Positions 53,222 to 63,335 of a stretch of DNA of 64,000 bases are shown piece by piece. Positions within the stretch are counted from its first letter, which is position 1, and each line of letters begins with the position of its first letter. The position numbers and the translations under genes are program-made. Source of the DNA: Bedellia somnulentella (taxonomy: Eukaryota > Arthropoda > Insecta > Lepidoptera > Bedelliidae); contig OY755182.1 of NCBI GenBank assembly GCA_963576735.1, positions 3,224,001 through 3,288,000 of the forward strand, given 5' to 3'. The notes below the pieces were generated by a model. The model was given only the letters and a program-made list of their open reading frames with translations. It made no database searches and was not told the origin of the DNA.

Positions 53222-54709
53222 ATGCCTACTCGCAGTGAAACTATTAGTAATTTAGAAAAGAAGTTAAATTCAACCCTTTTAGAATTAAAAAAATCTAAAG
53301 AAAATACCATAAAATTGTTAGAGGAACGTGAGGATAGTGAGCAAGAAATAAACAATATTATTAAAACCAATTCTTGTTTAAGGAAACAACTTGTTGACTT
53401 GGATGCAGAGCTGCAAGATAGCATAGCCCAAAGATTGGCCCTGGAAAGAGATGTTAGTTTGCACCAAAACAGTTATGATTTTCATGAAGTAGCACTGAAA
53501 GAAATAGAATTGTTAAAAGCACAACTAGCAGGAGCGGAATTAGAACTACATTCATTAAGAAGTAAGAAAACAGAGGAGAACTCAATTATTCTGCAGCGAA
53601 TGTATGATAACATTATTGATATGCCAACAATAGACTTGACTACTCCATTAAAGGAGGAAAAATCCCTACCAATTGTGAACATAAAAGGTTCCAGAAAGTT
53701 AAAAAAGTACCTTAAACTTAAAAGAACTGTAAGAAATCTTGTAAAAAAACTTAATAAACTTAGGTGTAGTCAACATCATGAGATGAAGTTTAAGTTAAAT
53801 AGGCTAGAACAACTATGTAGTGATTATGAACTTTCTCTAGACAGTAACAAAGTTAAACTAAGTCATGATAGTAATAGAATTATAGAGTTAGAAAAATCTC
53901 TTCAAGATATTACAGTAAACTATCATAATAGTCACTTAGAAATGCAAAGCTACATAGTAGGATTAGAAGAAATCATAGAGTTAAGTAATGAAAATATCAA
54001 AACAGTAGAAACACTATCTAGTTTTTGCACTAAGTGTGAAAGTGTAAGTACTGTCATAAATGATGTATCTCCTGAAAATAGAAATAATATGGTTCAGCCC
54101 ACTTTTGCTTACAATAGAGATGTGTCGACTCAGAGGACTTTAGTCTTCTCCGATTCTCTTGGTGTTAACATTGGCCATCATTTAAACAAAGAATTAGACC
54201 AATGTATTTTAAATACTTGTATGCCCGGAGCAAGTTACTCTCAAATAATAAATACCATTTTAAAAGAACAATATGACTCCAATACTACTTTAGTTATTTT
54301 AATTGGTTCGAGTAATAAGGTGAATCCAAGTGACTTAAAGAAATCATTTGACAAATTGGTCAATTTAAATGTTAGAAAAATAATTATAAGTGACTTCCTA
54401 TATTCCAAGCATCTTAGCTATAAGGTTAATACTAGGATTTATAAACTAAATATGTTACTATATAATTTGACCTTGGGATATAGGCAAAAAATTGTTAATT
54501 TTAATATAAATAATTATATTAAGAAACCATTATTGACTAAAAGTACCTTGAAAGTACCTGAACATTCTAAAAAACGTCTAGCTATGTTACTAGCTAGTAA
54601 TATTGTATACAACAATGTTATTAATTTGAATAACATAACAATTTCATCTGACTTGGATGCAGTTATTAGTACATGTACTAATGTATCTGCAAATTTAGCT
54701 TTAAACTAG
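53222..54709 (+). CDS. LINE ORF1: coiled coil plus SGNH-hydrolase-like domain
   Basis: 495 codons; the first ATG after the 5' UTR starts MPTRSETISNLEKKLNST. Residues ~5-115 and ~170-285 are Leu/Glu/Lys-rich coiled coil (likely multimerisation). A lone CTKCESV pair lies near 277. From ~305 to 480 there is an esterase-like fold: block I VFSDSLGVNIG (Ser nucleophile), an alternating beta/alpha region, block III LVILIGSSNKV (Gly-x-x-Asn type), and near 457 PEHSKKRLAMLLA in the place of the Asp-x-x-His block, with Glu for Asp. ORF1 proteins of this type bind element RNA; esterase domains are known in CR1-group ORF1s. No zinc knuckles are seen. Ends TNVSANLALN at 54709, directly overlapping the ORF2 frame. 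Confidence 0.8.
   Translation: MPTRSETISNLEKKLNSTLLELKKSKENTIKLLEEREDSEQEINNIIKTNSCLRKQLVDLDAELQDSIAQRLALERDVSLHQNSYDFHEVALKEIELLKAQLAGAELELHSLRSKKTEENSIILQRMYDNIIDMPTIDLTTPLKEEKSLPIVNIKGSRKLKKYLKLKRTVRNLVKKLNKLRCSQHHEMKFKLNRLEQLCSDYELSLDSNKVKLSHDSNRIIELEKSLQDITVNYHNSHLEMQSYIVGLEEIIELSNENIKTVETLSSFCTKCESVSTVINDVSPENRNNMVQPTFAYNRDVSTQRTLVFSDSLGVNIGHHLNKELDQCILNTCMPGASYSQIINTILKEQYDSNTTLVILIGSSNKVNPSDLKKSFDKLVNLNVRKIIISDFLYSKHLSYKVNTRIYKLNMLLYNLTLGYRQKIVNFNINNYIKKPLLTKSTLKVPEHSKKRLAMLLASNIVYNNVINLNNITISSDLDAVISTCTNVSANLALN
54691..54697 (+). promoter_or_regulatory. Candidate -1 frameshift site AAATTTA
   Basis: The heptamer is in the correct phase (A AAT TTA in the ORF1 frame) 12 bp before the ORF1 stop's last base. 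The -1 frame leads without a stop into the ORF2 endonuclease. A weak 6-bp stem (AACTAG 54704-54709 with CTAGTT 54742-54747) starts six bases downstream. Suggestive only: the region is AT-rich. Confidence 0.35.
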
Positions 54710-54858
54710 GTAGTAAGACAAAGGAAAAGGCATACATTTCACTAGTTCATCAGAACATACAGAGCCTTTCCTGCAAACTATTAGAATTAGAGTTATTCAT
54801 TAATAAGTACAATGCCAAAATACTTTGTTTAACAGAACACTGGTTAAAAGCAGAACAA

Positions 54859-57555
54859 ATGAATTTTAGTTTAAAGAATTACACAGTGGGCAGTTGTTTT
54901 AACAGAGAGTCCATAATGTGTGGGGGTAGTATGATACTATTATATGTAGACATTAAATTTAAAGAAAGAAAAGACATCTGTAGACTCTCTGTTGAACAAC
55001 ATGTAGAAATCTCATGCATTGAATTGAGCAAGTATATAATTTTGTGTGTATATCGCCCACCCAAAGGTAACTATGACATCTTTGAAGCAGCGATGGAAGA
55101 TGCTTTGGGGATGGCTTCCCGCAGCTCCAGAGAGGTTGTAGTTTGTGGGGATTTCAATGTTGACTTGTTGGGTGAGGGTCTAGTAAAGGAGAGAATATTG
55201 ACATTTTTTCAATCATTTAATCTTCTAAATGTATTTAATGAGCCAACCCGAATTACCTCGACCTCTGCAACATGTTTAGATAATATTTATTGCAATTGTG
55301 ATTACTCCGGTCACTTCCTTTTTGATTGCATTACCTCAGACCACAAGGGTCAATTTATAAATTTAGAATTTACCATCGAAAAGAAAAAGTCAATAGTATG
55401 TAGACAGATAACTGAAAAAAAACTTAGCTTATTTGAAAATAATATTAGGTCTAGCATCAGCCCCCCAATGAGAAGCAGTGAATCATTAGAGAATTGTCTT
55501 TCATTCATCAATGAGCTAAAAACTGAATTCAACAAAATCTTTAAAACTAAGGTAATACTGTGTAATACAAAATGCTCTTTTGCTGAATGGGCCACCGCTG
55601 GAATTAGAATAAGTAGAGATCACCTATATAACATTTATAGAGAAAAGTCCTTTAACTTCAACCAAGATTTTATTATTTATGTCAGAAATTATTCAAAAAT
55701 TTTCAAAAAAGTTTGTGGTGAAGCTAAATCTAGATGCATAAAACATAAAATTATGAATTCTTCTAACAAGAGTAAGACTGTCTGGAAAATAATTAACAGT
55801 GAAACTGGAAAACTAAAGTCCCCACATGATCTCAATTTATTATTAGATAATGAACTGATACAGTCAAAATCACAAATTGCTGACATTTTTGAAAATCATT
55901 TTATAAATACCCCCACTCAGACAACAGAGAAATTAAATTCATGTCCCCAGAAAGCTCTTGAGTTGTTGGAACAAAATGTTACCAAAACAACAGCACAGTT
56001 TTCTTTCAAGTATGTTGACAATAATGATATAATTAAAAATTTTAAAACTATTAATCTTAAAAAAACCGAAGACATAACAGGAATGTCAGTTTTCGTCATA
56101 AACAGAATAATAAATATAATCGCTCCTCATTTAACGATACTTTTTAATAAATGTATAGATATAGGAGAGTTTCCAGACTGTATGAAGTTAAGTAGGCTCA
56201 TCCCACTACATAAATCAGGAGATAGTCAGGACTTTACCAATTATAGGCCTATTTCTATTTTGCCAGTTCTCAGTAAAGTTTTTGAGAAAATCATGTCCAA
56301 CCAAATGCTTTCATATTTCAACAATCATAATATATTCCATGACGAGCAATATGGTTTCACCAAAGGTAGGTCTACTGTAGATGCAGGAGTGTCACTAATG
56401 AAACATATTTTTAATTCATGGGAAAACTCCCGGGATGCATTAGGTATATTTTGTGACCTCACAAAAGCTTTTGATTGTGTAAAAAAAGAAATAGCGTTGA
56501 TTAAACTTAAATATTACGGTTTTGACGAGCAAGCACTGAAATTAATGGCATCATATCTTCATAAAAGAACTTTAAAGGTTGATATTAATGGAACCACGTC
56601 GGAAGGATCGGAAATAGAGATGGGCGTTCCTCAAGGTTCTATACTTGGCCCATTACTGTTTCTGATTTACATTAATGATTTACCATTTATGGTACAAAAG
56701 TATTCTGAGATAGTTATGTTTGCAGATGACACATCTTTAATATTTAATGTAGCGAGATCCTCTACATCTCTTGACGACGTAAATAAAGCTATCTCACTGG
56801 TATTGCATTGGTTTACTGTAAATAACCTGGTTCTAAATGCCAAAAAAACTAAATGTATTAAATTTACTTTACCGAATGTTAGGCAAGTTGATAACAATAT
56901 TGTTATTGATAGTGAACAAGTAGAATTAGTGAAAGAAACAAAATTCCTAGGGATAATAATCGATTCTAAGTTGCAATGGGGACCCCATATACTAACACTT
57001 TCTAAAAGGCTGAGCTCAGCAGCGTATGCCGTGCGTAAGATTAGAGAAATAGCAGACGTAGAAACAGCTCGCATTGTGTATTTCAGTTATTTTCATAGTA
57101 TTATGTCGTACGGTATTTTATTATGGGGTAAAGCGGCTGATGTTCATAAAGTTTTCGTCTTACAAAAGCGAGCTATCCGATCTATTTACATGTTGAGGTC
57201 GAGGTATTCGTTGCGCGAAAAATTTAAAGAAATTGGCATTTTAACTGTCCCTTGCCAATACATATTTGAGAATTTAATGTATGCCAAAAAGAATATAGGC
57301 CAATTTAGTAAAGTTAGTGATAGGCATACTGTTAACACTCGAAATAAGGACAAACTTCACGTACCGAAGTGGAGACTTAATAAAGTAAGTAACTCCTTTA
57401 TGGGACTATCCCTGAAAATGTTCAACAAACTTCCTTCTGACATATTGGAATTGCCTGTGGCATCTTTTAAAAAGGCAATAAAAGCCATGCTTTTAAAGAA
57501 GTCTTACTACAGTGTTCAAGATTTTTTAAACGACAAGGACCCAACGCGCACATGA
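54859..57555 (+). CDS. LINE ORF2: AP endonuclease and reverse transcriptase
   Basis: 898 codons from the first ATG, but the frame is open from 54682 and upstream codons already encode the start of the endonuclease (HQNIQSL with its Asn; LCLTEHWL with its Glu at about 54826). The true product must therefore start before 54859, by non-AUG start, reinitiation or frameshift from ORF1. Endonuclease: VCVYRPPKGN, VVVCGDFNVDLL, CLDNIYCN, ITSDHKGQF. RT: FTNYRPISILPVLSKVFEKI, YGFTKGRST, FCDLTKAFDCV, GVPQGSILGPLLFLIYIND, VMFADDTSLIF (catalytic FADD), FLGIIIDSKLQWG. The C-terminal domain ends DFLNDKDPTRT. All catalytic blocks are intact, so it is potentially active in target nicking and cDNA synthesis. 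Confidence 0.9.
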   Translation: MNFSLKNYTVGSCFNRESIMCGGSMILLYVDIKFKERKDICRLSVEQHVEISCIELSKYIILCVYRPPKGNYDIFEAAMEDALGMASRSSREVVVCGDFNVDLLGEGLVKERILTFFQSFNLLNVFNEPTRITSTSATCLDNIYCNCDYSGHFLFDCITSDHKGQFINLEFTIEKKKSIVCRQITEKKLSLFENNIRSSISPPMRSSESLENCLSFINELKTEFNKIFKTKVILCNTKCSFAEWATAGIRISRDHLYNIYREKSFNFNQDFIIYVRNYSKIFKKVCGEAKSRCIKHKIMNSSNKSKTVWKIINSETGKLKSPHDLNLLLDNELIQSKSQIADIFENHFINTPTQTTEKLNSCPQKALELLEQNVTKTTAQFSFKYVDNNDIIKNFKTINLKKTEDITGMSVFVINRIINIIAPHLTILFNKCIDIGEFPDCMKLSRLIPLHKSGDSQDFTNYRPISILPVLSKVFEKIMSNQMLSYFNNHNIFHDEQYGFTKGRSTVDAGVSLMKHIFNSWENSRDALGIFCDLTKAFDCVKKEIALIKLKYYGFDEQALKLMASYLHKRTLKVDINGTTSEGSEIEMGVPQGSILGPLLFLIYINDLPFMVQKYSEIVMFADDTSLIFNVARSSTSLDDVNKAISLVLHWFTVNNLVLNAKKTKCIKFTLPNVRQVDNNIVIDSEQVELVKETKFLGIIIDSKLQWGPHILTLSKRLSSAAYAVRKIREIADVETARIVYFSYFHSIMSYGILLWGKAADVHKVFVLQKRAIRSIYMLRSRYSLREKFKEIGILTVPCQYIFENLMYAKKNIGQFSKVSDRHTVNTRNKDKLHVPKWRLNKVSNSFMGLSLKMFNKLPSDILELPVASFKKAIKAMLLKKSYYSVQDFLNDKDPTRT

Positions 57556-57922
57556 CCGTGTCCGTAAAGCTATAAATCTTCCCTCGTTATTCCTAGGAAT
57601 AATTGTCTGGTGAGGATTTTTCTTCTCACGTTATGTGATTGGTTTTTGTGATGGACAATTTATTTTAAATATGTCAAACTAGCGTTTGGTTTTGTCGCAT
57701 AGAAAATCTTTTATAAAGTAAAAACATGTTAATAAACTGAAATTGTACAAACCATGTTTTGAAAAAATGAAAAAATGTGAATGTAAAGAGTTTCTTTGTT
57801 GCTTCTTCTCTTTACGAACACCTTCCGAAGCAACGGACTAATGATAAATTTAAAATAATTTGACGTTCAAAAAATGTTAATTTTTAACTTAATTTTGAAA
57901 AATAAACCTTTTGACTTTTTTT

Positions 57923-60215
57923 TAACTTCAACCAAGATTTTATTATTTATGTCAGAAATTATTCAAAAATTTTCAAAAAAGTTTGTGGTGAAGCTAAATC
58001 TAGATGCATAAAACATAAAATTAAGAGTTCTTCTAACAAGAGTAAGACTGTCTGGAAAATAATTAACAGTGAAACTGGAAAACTAAAGTCCCCGCATGAT
58101 CTCAATTTATTATTAGATAATGAACTGATACAGTCAAGATCACAAATTGCTGACATTTTTGAAAATCATTTTATAAATACCCCCACTCAGACAACAGAGA
58201 AATTAAATTCATGTCCCCAAAAAGCTCTTGAGTTGTTGGAACAAAATGTTACCAAAACAACAGCACAGTTTTCTTTCAAGTATGTTGACAGTAATGATAT
58301 AATTAAAAATTTTAAAACCATTAATCTTAAAAAAACCGAAGACATAACAGGAATGTCAGTTTTCGTCATAAACAGAATAATAAATATAATCGCTCCTCAT
58401 TTAACGATACTTTTTAATAAATGTATAGATATAGGAGAATTTCCAGACTGTATGAAGTTAAGTAGGCTCATCCGACTACATAAATCAGGAGATAGTCAGG
58501 ACTTTACCAACTATAGGCCTATTTCTATTTTACCAGTTCTCAGTAAGGTTTTCGAGAAAATCATGTCCAACCAAATGCATATTTCATATTCATTCATATT
58601 TCAATAAAAATCATATATTCCATGACGAGCAATATGGTTTTACTAAAGGTAGGTCTACTGTAGATGCAGGAGTGTCACTAATGAAACATATATTTAATTC
58701 ATGGGAAAACTCCCGGGATGCGTTAGGTATATTTTGTGACCTCACAAAAGCTTTTGATTGTGTAAAAAAGGAAATAGCGTTGACTAAACTTAAATATTAC
58801 GGTTTTGACGAGCAAGCACTGAAATTAATGGCATCATATCTTGATAAAAGAACGTTAAAGGTAGATATTAATGGAACCACGTCGAAAGGATCGGAAATAG
58901 AGATGGGCGTTCCTCAAGGTTCTATACTTGGCCCATTACTGTTTCTGATTTATATTAATGATTTACCATTTATGGTACAAAAGTATTCTGAGATAGTTAT
59001 GTTTGCAGATGACACATCTTTAATATTTAATGTAGCGAGATCCTCTACATCTCTTGACGACGTAAATAAAGCTATCTCACTGGTATTGCATTGGTTTACT
59101 GTAAATAACCTGGTTCTGAATGCCAAAAAAACTAAATGTATTAAATTTACTTTACCGAATGTTAGGCAAGTTGACGCCAATATTGTTATTGACAGTGAAA
59201 AAGTAGAATTAGTGAAAGAGACAAAATTCCTAGGGATAATAATCGATTCTAAGTTGCAATGGGGACCCCATATACTAACACTTTCTAAAAGGCTGAGCTC
59301 AGCAGCGTATGCCGTGCGTAAGATTAGAGAAATAGCAGACATAGAAACAGCTCGAATTGTTTATTTCAGTTATTTTCATAGTATTATGTCGTACGGTATT
59401 TTATTATGGGGTAAAGCGGCTGATGTTCATAAAGTTTTTGTCTTACAAAAGCGAGCTATCCGATCTATTTACATGTTAAGGTCGAGGTATTCGTTGCGCG
59501 AAAAATTTAAAGATATTGGCATTTTAACTGTCCCTTGCCAATACATATTTGAGAATTTAATGTATGCCAAAAATAATATAGGCCAATTTAGTAAAGTTAG
59601 TGATAGGCATACTGTTAACACTCGGAATAAGGAGAAACTTAACGTACCGAAGTGGAGACTTAAAAAAGTAAGTAACTCCTTTATGGGACTATCCCTGAAA
59701 ATGTTCAATAAACTCCCTTCTGACATATTGGATTGCCTGTGGCATCTTTCAAAAAGGCAATTAAAGCCATGCTTTTAAAGAAATCTTACTACAGTGTTCA
59801 AGATTTTTTAAACGACAAGGACCCAACGCGCACATGACCATGTCCGTAAAGCTATAAATCTTCCCTCGTTATTCCTAGGAATAATTGTCTGGTGAGGATT
59901 TTTCTTCTCACGTTATGTGATTGGTTTTTGTGATGGACAATTTATTTTAATTATGTCAAACTAGCGTTTGGTTTGGTCGCATAGAAAATCTTTTGTAAAG
60001 TAAAAACATGTTTATAAACTGAAATTGTACAAACCATATTTTGAAAAAATGAAAAAATGTGAATGTAAAGAGTTTCTTTGTTGCTTCTTCTCTTTACGAA
60101 CACCTTCCGAAGCAACGGATTAACGATTAATTTAAAACTTTGACGTTCAAAAAATGTTAGTATATAACTTTATTTTGAAAAATAAACTTTTTGACTTTTT
60201 TTTTTTTGACTTTTG
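57923..60215 (+). pseudogene. Older CR1-like LINE, right piece (RT and 3' end)
   Basis: Resumes exactly where 52298-52796 stopped (TTTAACTTCAACCAAG). RT motifs are as in the full copy. The frame is broken near 58580 by a small duplication-type insertion (ATATTCATTCAT region) and again near 59730 by loss of one base, which changes the end to DCLWHLSKRQ. The tail (60190-60215) repeats TTTTTGAC twice. It shares diagnostic variants with the 19.9-kb copy, so both belong to one subfamily distinct from the full-length insert. Confidence 0.85.
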
Positions 60216-60384
60216 AGGTTAGATTCTAGAAATTGGTACTTTGCTAATAGTTTAAGAATTCTCAAAAAGGAAGAACTACTAAAGTGCTACCAGTACCATA
60301 TAAATACTAGTCCTCATCAGTTTAATAGTAAAGGTCTCGGTTTCCTCAAAAACTAGAAAAAAGCATTTCTGGCTGACTTTACTT

Positions 60385-60455
60385 ATTTACTTATGCTCAC
60401 GCCCATTATTCCCATTAGGTTAGGCAAAGACTATAGACCGCCACTTAGAAAAAAA
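60385..60455 (-). repeat. LINE family F 3' end fragment
   Basis: TATGCTCACGCCCATTATTC, TAGACCGCCACTTAG on the minus strand. Confidence 0.6.
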
Positions 60456-60579
60456 ATAGTTAAAACTTCAGAATAAGAAATTAAACATCGACTTTTGATG
60501 TTGATTATATCAAAAAATATTGATGTCTCCGACTGCTCGTTTAACAATGACTTAAAAGACCCAATATCTCAATAAAGTA

Positions 60580-61285
60580 ATGTTAAAATGTGGTACTAAA
60601 AGGTTTAAAATAATAATTAATTTATACAATATACCGACAAATTACGCATATTTACGTGTATATCTGGGAAGTATGTTTACTAGAGATGGAAAGAGTGTTG
60701 AAGATGTCGAGAGAAGGGTAAAAAATGGTAATGCGATTAGTGGAGCACTGGATAGTCTAATGTCTAGTGAATCGGTGTCCGATAGTGCCCGAATGGCTGT
60801 GCATGATGCTGTTCTTGTTCCTACGCTTATGTACGGCAGTGAAAGTTGGGTGTGGCAGAAGAAGCATGAAAGCAGAGTGAATGCAGTAGAAATGAGGTCT
60901 CTCAGAAAAGTTTGTAATGTAAGGTTATGTGATCGTGTGAGGAATGATGTGATTCGTGAAAGGTGTGGTGTAAAAGATGATATTGTAAGTAAGATAGAAA
61001 AAGGAATATTGAGATGGTTTGGGCACATCGAGAGGATGGATGATAGGAAATTGGTAAAAGGCTGTAATGTTAGTAGAGGACGGCCACGAAAGACACACTT
61101 GGACCAAATTGAGAGTGTGCTCAAAAAGGCAAGCATCTGGAGTATGAAGAATAAAAGAGCATGTATGAAATAATTGATGGATGTAGACGAAGCAAGAGAG
61201 GTTTGCCAGGATCGTACGAAGTGGCGATCGATACTCTCTGCCTACCCCAATGGGAATTAACGGCGTGAGTATATGTATGTATGTA
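60580..61285 (+). pseudogene. LINE family F ORF2 C-terminus and 3' end (best copy)
   Basis: Open from 60580 to a stop at 61173: YLGSMFTRDGKSVEDVERRV, LMYGSESWVWQKKHESRVN, AVEMRSLRKVCNVRLCDRV, ILRWFGHIERMDDRK, VSRGRPRKTHLDQIES. The stop falls where relatives have RACMKSLMD; LMDVDEAREVCQDRTKW follows in frame. The RT catalytic core is absent. The 3' end is CTCTGCCTACCCCAATGGGA, ATTAACGGCGTGAGTATATG and an ATGT tail, the reference for the tail shared with families A and B. RTE-like by its C-terminal style. The antisense ORF at 60642-61136 is a shadow. Confidence 0.8.
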
Positions 61286-61289
61286 TGTA

Positions 61290-61482
61290 CAAATTACGTA
61301 GATCAAGTTAGCGCCTAGAAAGGCACAATGACTTGTAGTAAGAGATGCTAACTCGATGATATACCTAAAATATATAATACGCTTATAAATGACATCCAAG
61401 ACTAAGAAACAATCATTTATTTAAAATTTTCATCAGCCATCAGAACCTTATCACCTATCCACTCAGCCACGGACGTCGATAA
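61290..61482 (-). repeat. Family E SINE
   Basis: GATCAAGTTAGCGCCTAGAA ... GATGCTAACTCGATGATATA ... CATCCAAGACTAAGAAACAA ... CTATCCACTCAGCCACGGAC. Minus orientation, head at the right. Confidence 0.55.
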
Positions 61483-61488
61483 ATATAC

Positions 61489-61702
61489 ATTCATATAATC
61501 ACGGCTACAAATCCTTAGAAGCGGTAGTCAGAGCCTAACGACAAGAAATTCCTTAGCTACTTTTGGAAATACAATGGGCAAAAGAATGTAGAATTTATTT
61601 TCGATGATTCTCCAACTGCATCCCCTAAAAATCCCCAATATCCTAAGTCGCTTCTTATGACCCCCGCAGCAAGAGTAGTGCTATTCGCTACCGAAACTAC
61701 AA
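61489..61702 (-). repeat. Family A copy, diverged
   Basis: CATTCATATAATCACGGCTA ... GATTCTCCAACTGCATCCCC ... AGTAGTGCTATTC on the minus strand. Confidence 0.65.
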
Positions 61703-61719
61703 ATTGAAAATATATATTT

Positions 61720-61905
61720 GTACTAATAAATAAAGAAAAGAAATATTTCGACACCAGCGCGAGCGGGGAACCCACGACCTCCGGGTATACACCCCCGTTG
61801 CTCTGCCAATTGAGCTATAGTGTCATGAGGCTATTAATGCTAAATTCTTCTTTCCTTTGTTTATTTCTAATAATCCCCACATGACGTTCTCATGAATAAA
61901 AATGT
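61720..61905 (-). mobile_element. Family C copy with antisense tRNA-like domain
   Basis: The tRNA-like region (61750-61824, minus) starts GACACTATAGCTCAATTGGC with box B altered (GGGTTCCCCG). Flanks: AATAAATAAAGAAAAGAAAT on the left and AATAATCCCCACATGACGTT, CTCATGAATAAAAATG on the right. Confidence 0.65.
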
Positions 61906-62184
61906 TCTGATTATATATTGTGTATAACATAAGTGACGATAGATAGCGCCTAGTGTGTCAGCAGCCGTCTGCAGAGCAAGTTTCGCGGATCTTACAAATC
62001 CGGCCAGTGTGTGCACACGCTGCGAAAACGGAATATAAAACGCTAAATAATTTCCATTTCGTCCTACAATGCTTAAATATTTATAAGCGAATCAGATAGC
62101 TGTTGAAATAAGAAAACTAATTAATAATTTAAGATACTTTGAATATGCAACATTTATTTGTGATGTAGGTACATAAATAAGAAC

Positions 62185-62409
62185 ATACATATATAAATAA
62201 ATAAATAAATGTAGCTCCTCACGGCTATAAATCCCAAGATAAGGTAGCCAGAGCTAAGGAATTAGAAATTCCTCAGTCATTTTTAGAAAGTTAGGCAAAA
62301 TAAAGGTTGTAAATCCTTAAAAGCCCCTATACCGTTAGTCGCCTCTTACGTACACCAACCGGAAAAATGGGGTAGTGCTATTCTAAGCCGACACAACACA
62401 GCAAGAAAT
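62185..62409 (-). mobile_element. Family A retroposon with 12-bp TSD
   Basis: Flanked by ATAAATAAGAAC at 62173-62184 and 62410-62421. Minus orientation, with an (ATTT)n-like tail and a deletion around the CACCATCTTTTCC block. Confidence 0.8.
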
Positions 62410-62439
62410 ATAAATAAGAACTTAGAGGTTAATCTTTCC

Positions 62440-62637
62440 TTACAATGTCAAAGCATGAAACTAAGATATATTCATAACATCATCACTATTTATTTTATTA
62501 ACGGCATGATATTATAAGATGTAATGAAATAAATACATCCTCATACATGATACAAATAGTTGTCCTCAGCAAGGATCGAACTCACGCCTTCTGGTTCAGC
62601 TTCAAGTGTCCTACCGACTGGACCACAGACATCGGCC
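62440..62637 (-). repeat. Family E-related SINE
   Basis: GTTGTCCTCAGCAAGGATCG, AACTCACGCCTTCTGGTTC, CGACTGGACCACAGACATCG: tRNA-like head in minus orientation. The ORF at 62560-62781 is spurious. Confidence 0.5.
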
Positions 62638-63199
62638 ATTTTGGAAATATACGGCTTGAATCTAGAATGCAATATTTTAGTAAGAATCCATATCCAAAGG
62701 GCATATTTTAATTCGAGAAATTACGACTTTGCAAAATCCATATGTTTGTCCATAAAAAAACTAGACCCATATTTTCGCTAAAACCAGTATAAAACAATTA
62801 TTATAAAAGCATTTTAATTTACGAATTTATTTACTAAAGCGGGCACCGAGCACACGGCAATGGCGTATTAATTACGTCTACCCACTTCTTTAGATAATAG
62901 CCGGGTAACTTCAAATTTGAGTTTTCTTTCTAAAATGTGTTAGTGGTACTAAGAATTTGTCAAGGTGTTTTGGTCAATTTCACTAAAAGTATGTTGAATA
63001 TAATATTTTAGTAAATTTTCAATGCTATGCAGAGATTTTTAGCAATACAATTACCAAAACGATCATATTACTTATAAGCCATAGATACAAAAGCAGATAG
63101 CTTAACATCACAGCTATTCATCACTATCAGGGATATTTAACCTAGGCTATTCGCGAGCTTCAAAATAATATTTTTTTGCCATATTTAGTCAATCAAAGT
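62638..63199. other. No recognisable feature
   Basis: Nothing supported. Confidence 0.45.
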
Positions 63200-63335
63200 T
63201 TAGTGGCAGAACCTTGTAAATCAAAGGATCGATGGTAATGGTTCTCCAGCCAAAGAGGCCAACAACCACTTAACAAGCCTCGTATGTACATCTGACTGTT
63301 GAAACGGGTTAATGCTAAACCGACACTATATAGCT
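63200..63335 (-). repeat. Very diverged family A fragment
   Basis: GTAATGGTTCTCCAGCCAAA, ACCACTTAACAAGCCTCGTA, GTTAATGCTAAACCGACACT: recognisable only by order. Confidence 0.45.

Larger units (their letters stand above)
52797..57922 (+). mobile_element. Full-length two-ORF CR1-like LINE
   Basis: About 5.1 kb. The 5' boundary follows from comparison with the interrupted older copy: after GTCC-TATAAC the sequence ceases to match ORF2. The 3' boundary is the T-rich tail (CCTTTTGACTTTTTTTT) before TTTAACTTCAACC, where the older copy resumes. T(A/T)TAAC is the putative short TSD. Order: 5' UTR 52797-53221, ORF1, ORF2, 3' UTR with AATAAA at 57901. No internal stop or frameshift is seen in either ORF. 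The SGNH-type ORF1 and short terminal repeats favour the CR1 group. Confidence 0.85.

Noticed and set aside
53482..53682. Minus ORFs opposite LINE ORF1 and ORF2 (also 53179-53424, 54879-55064, 55350-55595)
   Set aside because: Antisense shadows with low-complexity Ser/Leu-rich composition.
56667..57074. 135-codon minus ORF, with near-identical ones at 20141-20548 and 58950-59342
   Set aside because: Antisense shadow of the LINE reverse transcriptase; conserved only because the coding strand is.
60642..61136. 164-codon minus ORF, Ser/Thr/Leu-rich
   Set aside because: Antisense of LINE F coding sequence.
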